Shown: positions 40,444 to 49,215, counted from the first letter of the stretch. The stretch: DNA of 64,000 nucleotides from Acanthamoeba castellanii str. Neff (GCF_000313135.1 NW_004457394.1:99141-163140), one strand, 5' to 3'. Made by a program: numbers and translations. The notes: a model not told the origin generated them from the letters alone.

Positions 40444-41073
40444 CTACACGAAGTTGGCCTTGACGCGATTGACATTCACCTTCTTGCGGAAGTAGAGCTC
40501 CATCGTTCGCTTGTCGTTGAAGCCCTTCAGTGTGCGTCGCAGATTGGCGATGTCGGCTCCTGGGCACAGAAGAAACTCGCGTTAGATTATGTCCTCCTCC
40601 ACACCGAGTATCTTGAGGAGAGTGGCCACAACTACGCCAGTTCGATCTTTGCCGGCGTGGCAGTGGATGAGGACGGGGAACTTGATGTTGTCGTCCTTCT
40701 TCTCGAAGAGCTTCATCGCGTCAGTGAGCCACTCGCGGACGTCGGCAGTGTCCGTGTGGTACTTGCCGATCTTGTTGGGGATGGACAGCTGAATCCAATC
40801 CACCTGGGGTACACTGCCATCTCCCTGGGGGTCCTTTACCTTCTCAAACTGGCGCGTATCGTCTTTGCCCATATCCAAGTTGATGATGGTTTGTGGCATA
40901 CCCAGCTCCTCCCACGTGCAGAAGTCAATGAGGCCACATCTCAATATCCTTCCTGGCGGAATGATGACGCGATCAGGTACCAATTGCTGCAACACCTCGC
41001 CCACATCACGCCAGTTCTTGTGCTTCACCTCCATTGCTGCTGTTTCTACTAAGTGGGTGTTGTTCCCCACCAT
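40444..41073 (-). CDS. Protein tyrosine/dual-specificity phosphatase-like protein
   Basis: Two exons: 41073-40605, and 40559 to the TAG at 40444. The intron has GTGTGG...CCAG borders, and the join (CTC-G/GA) keeps frame. The P-loop is LIHCHAGKDRTGVVVA (about 40665), with catalytic Cys and Arg spaced C-x5-R. Upstream are ILRCGLIDF, IINLDMG and VDWIQLSIP, and the helix DVREWLTDAMKLFEKK. This is the compact cysteine-phosphatase layout of about 190 aa (Siw14 or DSP-like). The closing segment NLRRTLKGFNDKRTMELYF is basic. Substrate is unknown, either phosphotyrosine or inositol phosphate. The start is ambiguous: ATG 41073 or ATG 41034 within the same frame. CpG-poor DNA begins right upstream. Confidence 0.8.
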
Positions 41074-41652
41074 CAAAAATAAGGGGAAAAAAGGAAAACA
41101 ACATGATCAGTTAACTGAAGATGCTGTTCTCCTTTTTTCCCTTATTTTAATGCAAATTTTTTTAACTCAGTGTGTTTTTTTTGAATTTACCAGGAAGATT
41201 TTGACCAGGGGACTTTCCAACCAAAGCTGCCAGCGCAAGGCGTGGTGCTGTGGTTGGTTGGTTATTGCACTATCCAGGAACGCATGGTGGCCCACGTGCC
41301 CCACAATGACAACACCCAAAATAGCCCACAGTGTGCAGGTGGTTGTGGTGGTGGTGGTATCCACAAAGCTTTGAGCTCATTGGTGGCCAGACATTGGGAG
41401 GGCACAGCCCACCTGCAGCCTACTGGAACAGCCAGTAAACATATTTCAACTGTGTGGGGAGGCATCCAGACAGCCAAAAAGATGGCGCCAAGGCCCTCAC
41501 CATCATGCTCAATCACACATGTCACAGTGAGGTCACTGTGAGACACATAAAAGTGTGCTCATGGACACACACCTTCTCAAATGCTGTGGTGTGCTGTGTG
41601 TGGCTGTGGCCACCTCTGTTGCTCTTGCACCCACCTTGTGCATTGCAACAAG
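41074..41652. other. CpG-poor segment before the gap, no gene recognised
   Basis: CpG is rare (for example none in 41341-41460 or 41521-41640) and CA/TG are abundant, like 21-23 kb and 42-44 kb. The frames are open only because of composition. It is likely the left part of the integrated segment, or the 5' flank of the phosphatase gene. Confidence 0.4.
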
Positions 41653-42082
41653 NNNNNNNNNNNNNNNNNNNNNNNNNNNNNNNNNNNNNNNNNNNNNNNN
41701 NNNNNNNNNNNNNNNNNNNNNNNNNNNNNNNNNNNNNNNNNNNNNNNNNNNNNNNNNNNNNNNNNNNNNNNNNNNNNNNNNNNNNNNNNNNNNNNNNNNN
41801 NNNNNNNNNNNNNNNNNNNNNNNNNNNNNNNNNNNNNNNNNNNNNNNNNNNNNNNNNNNNNNNNNNNNNNNNNNNNNNNNNNNNNNNNNNNNNNNNNNNN
41901 NNNNNNNNNNNNNNNNNNNNNNNNNNNNNNNNNNNNNNNNNNNNNNNNNNNNNNNNNNNNNNNNNNNNNNNNNNNNNNNNNNNNNNNNNNNNNNNNNNNN
42001 NNNNNNNNNNNNNNNNNNNNNNNNNNNNNNNNNNNNNNNNNNNNNNNNNNNNNNNNNNNNNNNNNNNNNNNNNNNNNNNNNN
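41653..42082. other. Assembly gap (430 N)
   Basis: An unbroken run of N. Both flanks are CpG-poor, so the gap lies inside the anomalous segment. Nothing can be said of its content. Confidence 1.
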
Positions 42083-42424
42083 AATGTAACATTTACATTT
42101 CTCTTTTTAGGATTGATTATTCAAAGTCGTTTTTGTTAACCTTAGAACTATTTTAACTATGAGCCCAACCTGACCTCCGTCCTCAACATGATCCACTGGT
42201 ACAACCCCCTCTCCCTCATGCCATTGGGTTGCTCTGGTCGACAGCGAGCTGACCAGAGGGGGCGCTGTTGATTGGTTTGTCACACAATGCAATCAGGTCG
42301 CAGGGAGCTGCCACCAACAAGTTCCAGAGGTATGACTGGGGTGTGACAACATGAAGCGCTATGGCCAGAGCACACCACCACCCAACCTCCTCTCCAACAT
42401 GCTGGCCAACCTCCCAGGTAATTG
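42083..42424. other. CpG-poor stretch, possible coding remnant
   Basis: After a TTAG near 42148 the plus strand reads NYFNYEPNLTSVLNMIHWYN without a stop for about 30 codons and then breaks down. I cannot assign a family. It may be a decayed gene. Confidence 0.25.
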
Positions 42425-42727
42425 TTACCACCCTGTCGCCCTCTTCACTGGTGGTACCCACCCAACCATGCATGCACAACACAGGCGCCACAAAGGATGG
42501 AGGGGACCCACCATCCACCAGTCAAACTGCATCCCTCCTTGGCAGACGCTGTGGACGTGGTCACACTTGAAGTGACGATCTGCTACACTCCAAAAGGCGC
42601 GCTTGTTCCCACATATGGAACAGAAGGGTTGAGCATACTTTTCCTTGTCTGTCATGATGTGTGTGAATGCAGGATCTGAAAACACCAGTGCCAACTTCTC
42701 CTTATGCTCACTTTGGGCCAATGACAT
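42425..42727 (-). CDS. Small Cys-rich protein, possible zinc finger
   Basis: An intronless 100-aa frame, ATG 42727 to TAA 42425. It has C-x2-C (FCSICGNKRAFWSVADRHFK) followed by CDHVHSVC, a spacing that could bind one zinc ion in a RING-like or treble-clef manner, and a second hydrophobic Cys pair (CCAC). The family is not recognised. It lies with other Cys-rich intronless genes in CpG-poor DNA. Confidence 0.45.
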   Translation of the reverse strand: MSLAQSEHKEKLALVFSDPAFTHIMTDKEKYAQPFCSICGNKRAFWSVADRHFKCDHVHSVCQGGMQFDWWMVGPLHPLWRLCCACMVGWVPPVKRATGW

Positions 42728-42779
42728 GATGTAGGATGGGGGGCACGCTCCAACTCATCAACAGAATCCGTTTTGTCAA

Positions 42780-43124
42780 TTATAGTTTGTGGACCATGTC
42801 ATGTGAATCACAATACACATGCTCCAGATCTAATCCAGCCATCTCAGCCATCAGTGTGCATTGGTCACAAAGATCAATGTCCCCACATTGTCGCCAGGTA
42901 TCACTCATGATCTCTTGCCAACATGCATTGCAATTGTAGATGGGTGCTTCTCCAATCCACTGGGATTCACAATGGCCCACTATCGCGCAAGGTTTCAATC
43001 CTACTTCGTGGCACACACCACAGGCATGCGTGTTGTGAGTGCATGTGTCGCACAACCAATTCATACCGAAATCATTGGCCCCCAGCGTGTATGTGTTGCG
43101 TCGACAATGGATGCACCCATCCAT
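42780..43124 (-). CDS. Cys/His-rich zinc-binding protein
   Basis: An intronless frame, ATG 43124 to the stop at 42780 (114 aa). Cys pairs are spaced along its length: CIHC, CDTC, CGVC, CNAC, CDQC. This suggests two or three zinc sites; YNCNACWQEIMSDTWRQC followed by LCDQC resembles a ZZ or RING-like module. It is divergent from the MYND gene with only 46 bp between the start codons, so a shared promoter is likely. It could be viral or host. The family is not recognised. Confidence 0.5.
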   Translation of the reverse strand: MDGCIHCRRNTYTLGANDFGMNWLCDTCTHNTHACGVCHEVGLKPCAIVGHCESQWIGEAPIYNCNACWQEIMSDTWRQCGDIDLCDQCTLMAEMAGLDLEHVYCDSHDMVHKL

Positions 43125-43170
43125 TAAAAACCAAACACAGGGCCAAACTGCACCCATTCTGCCAAACAAC

Positions 43171-43602
43171 ATGGATGGCGTGTTCAGCATTACAGTGCTC
43201 GCCAAGAAGGACTTCAAGGGTGCTCAGAAAATCATAGCCCAGCGCGGATGGGCGCCCGTGCACATTCGATCCAGTGGTGGCAAAACCAACCACACCATCA
43301 AGATCATGATGGACGCCAATGGCATCACATTCAAATCTGAGACAGGGATGCGCGTAGTCAGCGATTCATACCTCATCCAGTTGATCTCAGACAACTTGGC
43401 TTGGGATCACATCACACTTGTTTCAACGAACAATCCTCAGCTCATCACCCACATCACCTGCACCACATGCTGGACCACACCACACAAACTCCTGACGTGC
43501 TCACAGTGCATGGCGTGCCAGTACTGCAATGTCACATGCCAACAATCGCATTGGAAGACCCACAAGGCAGAATGCATTGCACCAATAAAACACAGCGGAT
43601 AA
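43171..43602 (+). CDS. MYND zinc finger protein
   Basis: Intronless, 143 aa. The N-terminal half (VLAKKDFKGAQKIIAQRGW, TIKIMMDANGITFK) is a small domain I do not recognise. The C-terminus is a MYND finger: CTTC at about residue 91, CSQC, CQYCNVTC, then CQQSHWKTHKAEC. All eight zinc ligands are in the expected order. MYND fingers mediate protein contacts and are frequent in giant-virus genomes as short standalone proteins. The lack of introns and the CpG-poor setting suggest viral origin. Confidence 0.7.
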   Translation: MDGVFSITVLAKKDFKGAQKIIAQRGWAPVHIRSSGGKTNHTIKIMMDANGITFKSETGMRVVSDSYLIQLISDNLAWDHITLVSTNNPQLITHITCTTCWTTPHKLLTCSQCMACQYCNVTCQQSHWKTHKAECIAPIKHSG

Positions 43603-43648
43603 AGCATTGGCCCCAAGCATCCATGTTGCACCACTTTACTCACACAAC

Positions 43649-44149
43649 ATGGCCGACAAATGGGATTGGGCCATCCTGGTCAATGTGGTGGCACACTGTG
43701 CCTACATGGATGAGATGACTGGTGCAGAGACTGTGAGCTACACCAATGTAGCATACATGCTGTCGCCATCCAACAAAGGCCTGGACATGTTGGAGATGGC
43801 ACACAAAACCAAGTGGCGTTTTGTTGAGGATCAGTGCACAATCTGATTGTTTCAAAGCACTGACAAGTGCCATGAGTTTGTGCAGTATCACAACGACAAT
43901 ACTGAGTTCATCTTCATGCGGAGCAAGCTCAGATCTGAGTTTGTTTTCATGGGCACAGCCAGTGGGAGGGCCATGTGTGGCATGCACAGGTTCATGTGAT
44001 GTGACACCATTGCAACCAGCGTGGGACTGAGCGAGGAAGTGTGTGCATGCCTCTACTGGAAGACGTGGGATGGCACCTATGACATCACAGATGCTGTGGT
44101 GTGGATGCAATTGCGCTATGTTCAGATTTGTGAAAAGAACGCCAACGAC
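43649..44149 (+). pseudogene. Unknown ORF interrupted by two TGA stops
   Basis: From ATG 43649 one reading frame stays coding-like across two in-frame TGA codons, at 43844 and 43997. The first section is MADKWDWAILVNVVAHCAYM and onward, the middle TDKCHEFVQYHNDNTEFIFM, and the last LSEEVCACLYWKTWDGTYDI. Both stops could be former CGA (Arg) codons changed by CpG-to-TpG transition, which fits the CpG poverty here (5 CpG in 43621-43980). No family is recognised. The end is unclear because the frame runs into the antisense of the HMG gene. Confidence 0.5.
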
Positions 44150-44734
44150 TTACTCCTTCTTCTTCTTGGTCACATGGCGCTTCTTGATGGGGATCTTGCT
44201 GAACTTGTGCTCGTAGATGACCTTCTCCTTGGTGTAGTGTGTGGCGTCCTTGCTGGCCAGCAGCTTGTACTTCTTCTTCTGTGTGTTGGTGACATTGACC
44301 CACTTGGCACCAAGCTTCTTGCCCACCTCACCGATGCCCCATGATGGATGCTTGGAGTGGAGGACAGCGCCACGCTCCTTGGCGAACTGCATGTAGGTGC
44401 TCATGGGGCGCTTGGGTGGGGCCTTGGTGTCAGCCACCTTCTTGTACTTGGTGGCCTCCTTGGCATAGTGGGCACGCTTGACCTTGGCCTTGGCCAGGAA
44501 CAGCTTCTTCTCGGCATCAGTGGCCTTGTGCCAAAGCTCACTGATCTTGCTCACCACCTGCTTGCCAGAGAGGCAGGGGTGCGCCTTGACGACCTTGGTG
44601 CGCTTCTTCTGCGCAAAGAGCATGTAGGTGCTCATGGGGCGCTTGGGCGCATCGGGATCGTGGGGGGCTTTCTGCTTCTTGGCTGGGCAGGTCTCCTCCT
44701 TGGTCGCACACTTGTGTTTGTTGTTGCCAGCCAT
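44150..44734 (-). CDS. Double HMG-box DNA-binding protein
   Basis: Intronless, 194 aa. A Lys-rich start leads to two HMG boxes, each opening with the hallmark P-K-R-P-M-S-T-Y-M: box 1 PDAPKRPMSTYMLFAQKKR (about residues 29-95) and box 2 PPKRPMSTYMQFAKERG (about 105-170), then a very basic C-terminus (KKRHVTKKKKE). The two boxes are similar enough to suggest internal duplication. HMGB proteins bend DNA and organise chromatin, and some giant viruses carry them. Position between CpG-poor and CpG-rich viral blocks and absence of introns favour a viral gene, but a host retrocopy is possible. Confidence 0.75.
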   Translation of the reverse strand: MAGNNKHKCATKEETCPAKKQKAPHDPDAPKRPMSTYMLFAQKKRTKVVKAHPCLSGKQVVSKISELWHKATDAEKKLFLAKAKVKRAHYAKEATKYKKVADTKAPPKRPMSTYMQFAKERGAVLHSKHPSWGIGEVGKKLGAKWVNVTNTQKKKYKLLASKDATHYTKEKVIYEHKFSKIPIKKRHVTKKKKE

Positions 44735-44799
44735 TGTGTGACTTATTGACAGGCGAAGCTGGATGATAATTGAGGGCCTTTGCATGTGTGGACAGCACA

Positions 44800-45624
44800 T
44801 CAGCTTTTTTCAATCGACGTGGCGAACATGGTGTCCCACAGGTACATCTTGTGGAAGCAGGATCGCGTGGTGTTCATCGCAGCAGCGTCGTGGGCGTGAT
44901 CGAGGTCGTTGTACTCGCGGTGCACCTGGTAGAGCGCAAACTTGTTGAGTATAGAATCTGGCAGCTCCTCACACATGCCCACCACACAATCAACATTCTG
45001 TTTGGCGAGCAGGCCCATCCACAACCATCCCAACGATCCCGAGCACTGAAACAGGGGCCAGTGGAAGATGTAGAGGGACGGCTGGTGATCGTTCGTGGCG
45101 ATGAGGTCCAAGCAGTAGGCAGATGTAAGCCCGCACAACGTGATCGGGATCCGGCGCACCATGCCCTGGGGAGCCGCATCGCGGATCTTCCGCGGTCGAT
45201 GAGGGCAATCCACGCCGCGGGTGTCCAGGATCCTGTGGTAATCATTGCCGGAGATGAGAGCGTGGGCTAACGCGTTGACATGATCGGCGAGTCGGCGCGG
45301 ATCGCTGCACACGACGAACACAACACAGCCGACGTTTCGAGTTGGCACCGATTCTTGGATCGCACAAGGCCAGGATCGTTGGATCTCGGCAAAGGATCGC
45401 ACCGGCGCCGTGGCGAGGAATCTGCGCTCCGCGGCCAAGTCAAACAAGCGGTGCGTGCGGCGCAAAACGACGTACTGCTTCAGATTCTCGTAGGTGTGTT
45501 GAAAGGTCGCGCGCATGTCTCCCACGATCGCGTGAAACAGTCGGCATACGCGTGATGTGCGTTCGAGCGACCGGACATCCAAGTGGGAGAACGTGGCAAA
45601 CAACAGTTCGTTGGGCACATCCAT
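44800..45624 (-). CDS. F-box domain protein
   Basis: Intronless, 274 aa from ATG 45624. The N-terminus is an F-box: VPNELLFATFSHLDVRSLERTSRVCRLFHAI. The remainder is an unrecognised alpha/beta domain (VGCVVFVVCSDPRRLADHV, GMVRRIPITLCGLTSAYCLD). F-box proteins recruit substrates to Skp1-cullin ubiquitin ligases, and amoeba giant viruses encode many. A likely role is redirecting host ubiquitination (inference). The open frame extends upstream to 45672, but ATG 45624 begins exactly at the F-box. Confidence 0.7.
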   Translation of the reverse strand: MDVPNELLFATFSHLDVRSLERTSRVCRLFHAIVGDMRATFQHTYENLKQYVVLRRTHRLFDLAAERRFLATAPVRSFAEIQRSWPCAIQESVPTRNVGCVVFVVCSDPRRLADHVNALAHALISGNDYHRILDTRGVDCPHRPRKIRDAAPQGMVRRIPITLCGLTSAYCLDLIATNDHQPSLYIFHWPLFQCSGSLGWLWMGLLAKQNVDCVVGMCEELPDSILNKFALYQVHREYNDLDHAHDAAAMNTTRSCFHKMYLWDTMFATSIEKS

Positions 45625-45683
45625 GGCGTTTGTTGTTAAGTGTGTGCACACATGACGCGTGGCTGTGTGCACGCGGTTCCCTT

Positions 45684-46436
45684 TTATTCGGACATAAAAG
45701 AGGTATAGAGGTAGTTGAGAAGCGCCGGATACCAGTGCACCCCGCGCTTCTGGGGCGTTCCGGCGAGGAGCTTCATGGGCGCCAGGAAGACGTCGTGCAC
45801 GAGGTAGTGCGGCGAGCTGACCTTGGCGTAATTGGACGCGAGCACGTCGTTGACCAGGATGGTACCGCTGTCCGTGAACGGCGCGTAGATGCCCCTCAGT
45901 TCGTGGTAGGTGATGCTCGTGATCTCCACCGCCACCGCCAGGCCGTTTTCGTTGAGCCAGACGCGATCACCAGGCTGAACCTGATCGGCAAAGACGGGCG
46001 TCTGGCCAGAGATGTCGGTGCCCGTTTCGTAGTCGACCAAAAAGATCAGGTGGTCCTTGGTGAGCGTGATGGCGGTCGCGTATCCGACGTGAAGGCGCAC
46101 GAACGTGGTGAATCGGTCGGAGTCAATGTCAAGCCAGCCATGGAACTTCTCGTAGCGAATGCGGCCGTCGGATCCGAGCGAGGCAACAGAGTCGCCCACG
46201 TTGAGCATCGACATGGGGATCTTTTCGCCCGTTTCGAGCTCGACGGTGGATCCGCCCCAGAAGCACTGGTAGGCCGAATCGGCATCGCTCGAACATGTCC
46301 AGTGGATGCATGTGCCGTTGGCGACCTTGTGGCAGTCACACGAGGTGGACACCGAGTAGTCGTACATGTAGCCGCGCGCCAGCGAAGGCGAAACAATGGC
46401 GAGGACGAGTAGTAGCAGTAGCGCGGTGTGCGACAT
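45684..46436 (-). CDS. Secreted Hint (Hedgehog/intein-type) domain protein
   Basis: Intronless, 250 aa. A clear signal peptide (MSHTALLLLLVLAIVSPSLA) leads to a Cys-containing stretch (SCDCHKVANGTCIHWTC), then a Hint domain. It begins at the nucleophile Cys in YQCFWGGSTVELETGEKIPM, followed by LNVGDSVASL, the TxxH motif (ITLTKDHLIFL), VFADQVQPGDRVWL and VEITSITYHELRGIYAP, and ends TILVNDVLASNYA, which parallels the Hedgehog autoprocessing domain end. The position of the second conserved Cys in many Hogs is Asn here. Such domains self-cleave through a thioester. Here there is only about 40 residues between signal peptide and Hint, so the released N-terminal peptide would be tiny. The intact frame is unusual among neighbouring broken genes. 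Confidence 0.75.
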   Translation of the reverse strand: MSHTALLLLLVLAIVSPSLARGYMYDYSVSTSCDCHKVANGTCIHWTCSSDADSAYQCFWGGSTVELETGEKIPMSMLNVGDSVASLGSDGRIRYEKFHGWLDIDSDRFTTFVRLHVGYATAITLTKDHLIFLVDYETGTDISGQTPVFADQVQPGDRVWLNENGLAVAVEITSITYHELRGIYAPFTDSGTILVNDVLASNYAKVSSPHYLVHDVFLAPMKLLAGTPQKRGVHWYPALLNYLYTSFMSE

Positions 46437-46635
46437 CAGGGGTACTTTGTATTATTGTGTGCAGAGGTTGTGGGTTTTGTTTCTTTCTTCCGTGTGCGGA
46501 GTTGCGCGTTTCGCAAACGTGAGGCGATTCGCTGCAGGGTACCACTGTGGCCCGCTGCGGCGCTTTGCGTGCACCGACATGTATACGGGGAGAATCGCCT
46601 ATCATAGAACAGATGATTGAGAGAAACCTTATCCT

Positions 46636-48084
46636 TTAATCCTCGGCACTGCGCTGCAGCTTGTTCAGGACGTTTTTCGCGACGAACATGGAGTAGCGCC
46701 CGATGATGTGGCCCAGATACTGGCGCTGTTTCGGATCCAGCATGTGCTTGAGTATGTCGTCGGGTTCGAGCATGTGATTCAGGATGAACAGGTGGTAGAA
46801 CAGGATCGACCACGCCGCGCACGTCCCGCTCGCATGATCGAGTAGTTGAGTGGGCACACCTTGCCGTCCTTGCGGACCAATACCGTAACTGTCCCCAGAG
46901 AGTGGATTGTCGGTGACGAAGGTGGTGGTGCGCCACTCCGATGGGGACATGCCGCCCTCAGTCATCAGCAACTGGTAGAGCGGCGGCAAGAGGCCCAGTG
47001 CGTAGGCGAAGCGTCGCGCCGTTTGTGCGTATGCACCGTTGGGTTCGAAGAGGTAGGTGTGACCGGTGCCGCGATTGATGAGCACGAACATGGCGTGTCT
47101 CGCGCCCTCGGCTAAATGGACGCCGACCGATATTGGGAGCCACGGCCGATCGTCGCCGCATCGTCCGATGCCGGATGAACGCATCCATCTCTCGGAAATC
47201 GGAACGCTCGATCCTCCCGCCTCCTTACGGTGCGTGATCTTGAAGTAGCCCGGCGGGGGCTTCAGCGCATGTATCTTGCCCCAGTGGTTGATGACGCGCT
47301 TTCTGAGCATCTCGACCGTTAGCCCGTTCGCCTCGGCGTTGGCCTCGTTCATGTCGGCGATCTGTTTGGTGGGCGACATGCGCGCGTTCCTGCTCACGCC
47401 GACGACGAGGGCCATGGGGCGTCCGCGATCGTCCACCGAACACAGATCGCGCACGCGTTCGTGGTTGGCGATCTCGGCGATGAAATCGGACCAGAAGTTG
47501 CCGTGGTGGCGCTTGTAGAGGCTTTTGTTTTGCGCGAGGAATTCGCGATCGGCCAGACTTCCGACGGGATGGGGGTAGAGCGCGTGGCTCACGCCGGCGA
47601 AGATGCCTAGCTGCTGATGCGTGAGCCGCGGTGCGCTGAGGAACGCTTCGATCTGCGGTTTGTTGAAGTTGGGGCACGGGATTTCGATCGTGGTCTCTGG
47701 GCCATGCTTCCCCACGCGCTCGGGCTGCGGAGATGCAACCGGAAGCGCAGCGGGTTGCGGCCGCGAAGTCCTTTTGGCCAGCCTTTTTTTGGCCGGCTGT
47801 GCGTAGAGCGCTCGGATGATGTCCGCCTTTCGCGCCTTGGCCGGAACGGCCACGCCCGCTTGCTTGGCTCGCGTTCGCAATTCTTTGACGGTCAGACCGG
47901 CGAGACCGTCGTCGGTTGTTGGCGTCTTTCGAGCGGCCGTGCGTTTTGCTATCTTCGCCACCGGAGCGAGCGCCGCGACGAGCTCCGCCTTGCGCATCCT
48001 GCTGTAGCCGGTGATGTGGGCTGAGGATGCCATCTTGCGCAGCTCGGTCACGGTTTTAGTGTTTAACGTTGTTGATGGTGCCAT
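46636..48084 (-). CDS. SAP-like repeats plus Ulp1/C48-like thiol protease domain
   Basis: Intronless, 482 aa from ATG 48084, though the open frame reaches 48297. The N-terminus holds two helix-extended-loop-helix repeats of SAP/Rho-N type: VTELRKMASSAHITGYSRMR KAELVAAL and LTVKELRTRAKQAGVAVPAK ARKADIIRAL. A basic Ala/Pro linker follows. The C-terminal 280 residues carry a possible His-Asp/Glu-Cys protease triad in adenovirus/Ulp1 order: ARHAMFVLINRGTGHTYLFE with PNG, then SGTCAAWSILFYHLF. SAP motifs bind DNA, and Ulp1-like proteases cleave SUMO or viral precursors. The protease call rests on motif order alone and is tentative. Confidence 0.5.
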   Translation of the reverse strand: MAPSTTLNTKTVTELRKMASSAHITGYSRMRKAELVAALAPVAKIAKRTAARKTPTTDDGLAGLTVKELRTRAKQAGVAVPAKARKADIIRALYAQPAKKRLAKRTSRPQPAALPVASPQPERVGKHGPETTIEIPCPNFNKPQIEAFLSAPRLTHQQLGIFAGVSHALYPHPVGSLADREFLAQNKSLYKRHHGNFWSDFIAEIANHERVRDLCSVDDRGRPMALVVGVSRNARMSPTKQIADMNEANAEANGLTVEMLRKRVINHWGKIHALKPPPGYFKITHRKEAGGSSVPISERWMRSSGIGRCGDDRPWLPISVGVHLAEGARHAMFVLINRGTGHTYLFEPNGAYAQTARRFAYALGLLPPLYQLLMTEGGMSPSEWRTTTFVTDNPLSGDSYGIGPQGRQGVPTQLLDHASGTCAAWSILFYHLFILNHMLEPDDILKHMLDPKQRQYLGHIIGRYSMFVAKNVLNKLQRSAED

Positions 48085-48310
48085 CGCGATTGAGCGTTTG
48101 GGCACATTGTTTTTTGTATGGGCGCGGCGTGCCCCGATGCAATCGACACGTTTCATTCGGCTGTGGATCAGTAAAGGAATACATGGTGACCGTGCCATGG
48201 AAAACGGGGAACGCCGCACAGGAGGTGCGGCGCGCAGACTATTCTCGATGCCGCCCGCCTGGATGCAGTAGTAGTGGTGGCGCTCATGGTTTGCCAAATG
48301 GTTCTCTTTG

Positions 48311-48605
48311 TTAAAAGTCGCGGTCGATATAGCTTATGGCGCCGTCAGCGAACCGGTAGCAGAACGATGAGGACATCGCTTTTCCCACCTCGCACCACAC
48401 CCCGATCTTGGGGCGGAACGACAAGAGCTCTCGCCTCACATAGCCCGTTTCTCCAGCGTGCGTCTCGACGACGCATATACGCGACGGATGTCCCTTTAGC
48501 GGCCCGGACTTGAACCGCCTGCAGTTGGTAGGGGTAGCGATTAGTGCCGGAGCAGTGCGTACAACCGTCGCCGACCTTGATATCCAGCTCTCTCGGCGTC
48601 GACAT
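48311..48605 (-). pseudogene. Small Cys-containing protein with probable frame break
   Basis: ATG 48605 opens MSTPRELDIKVGDGCTHCSG, a sensible start with a Cys pair. About 30 codons later the more protein-like sequence (YVRRELLSFRPKIGVWCEVG to the TAA at 48311) is in another frame. A single-base change near 48510 would account for this. In the unbroken first frame the tail becomes Arg/Val-rich and ends at about 48350. The family is not recognised. Confidence 0.4.
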
Positions 48606-48679
48606 CTGTGAGCGTGGGGCGTGATTAGCTTACATGAGCCCCGGCTTCCTCTTTTTATTTCTTTCCCTGTGTGAGACAA

Positions 48680-48895
48680 ATGAAGTGTTACCATTGCCGA
48701 CGGCGGATGCGCTGCAGGATCCCTTGGTTCTCCGGCGATGACGGCCTTCGCATGCGCCACTACTGCACACTGCATTGCTTCAAGATTGGTCACGGTGTGG
48801 GCGACGACCGATGCCTCAAGCGCAAGGGCCAGGGCGAAGAGATTGGATGGTTGGAAATGCATCTGGCGGCGACGGAAGAAGGATTTCTCCATTAA
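48680..48895 (+). CDS. Small treble-clef-like zinc finger protein
   Basis: Intronless, 71 aa: MKCYHCRRRMRCRIPWFSGD and on. C-x2-C at the start and HYCTLHCF near residue 30 give a C-x2-C...C-x3-C arrangement resembling short viral zinc ribbons. The ending (GWLEMHLAATEEGFLH) is acidic. A 59-bp spacer separates it from the next gene on the same strand. The family is not recognised. Confidence 0.45.
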   Translation: MKCYHCRRRMRCRIPWFSGDDGLRMRHYCTLHCFKIGHGVGDDRCLKRKGQGEEIGWLEMHLAATEEGFLH

Positions 48896-48954
48896 AAAAT
48901 TCGGACGCCCTTGGCATCCACCCGTCGACCGCAACCGAATCCCACCAAAAAAGC

Positions 48955-49215
48955 ATGGATAGCGTCAGCGTAGCGACGCGTGAGATCCTGGGAAATGGCC
49001 TGTTGCGCCGCGGTTGGGTTCGGCATGGTCGGGCGTACGGCGTCGAACGTATCGGATCACAGGGGGAGGACTGGCTGGTCCGTCTGGCGTTCTTCGACTT
49101 CGCCGGCGCTCGGGCACCCTTCCCCGACGATTTCGCGGAGCGGTGTCTGGCCGTCGAGCCTGGATTCTACGTGGTCGGCGACGAGCCCGAGGACACCCTG
49201 GCCGAGCTGAGCTGA
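48955..49215 (+). CDS. Unknown small protein
   Basis: Intronless, 86 aa, ATG 48955 to TGA 49213. It contains LVRLAFFDFAGARAPFPDDF and ends CLAVEPGFYVVGDEPEDTLAELS. The profile suggests a small beta barrel of SH3 type, but no family can be named. The frame is intact and flanked by same-strand genes. Confidence 0.4.
   Translation: MDSVSVATREILGNGLLRRGWVRHGRAYGVERIGSQGEDWLVRLAFFDFAGARAPFPDDFAERCLAVEPGFYVVGDEPEDTLAELS

Noticed and set aside
43640..44110. 156-codon minus-strand ORF
   Set aside because: Antisense shadow of the plus-strand broken ORF; composition lacks coding character and no start context is seen.
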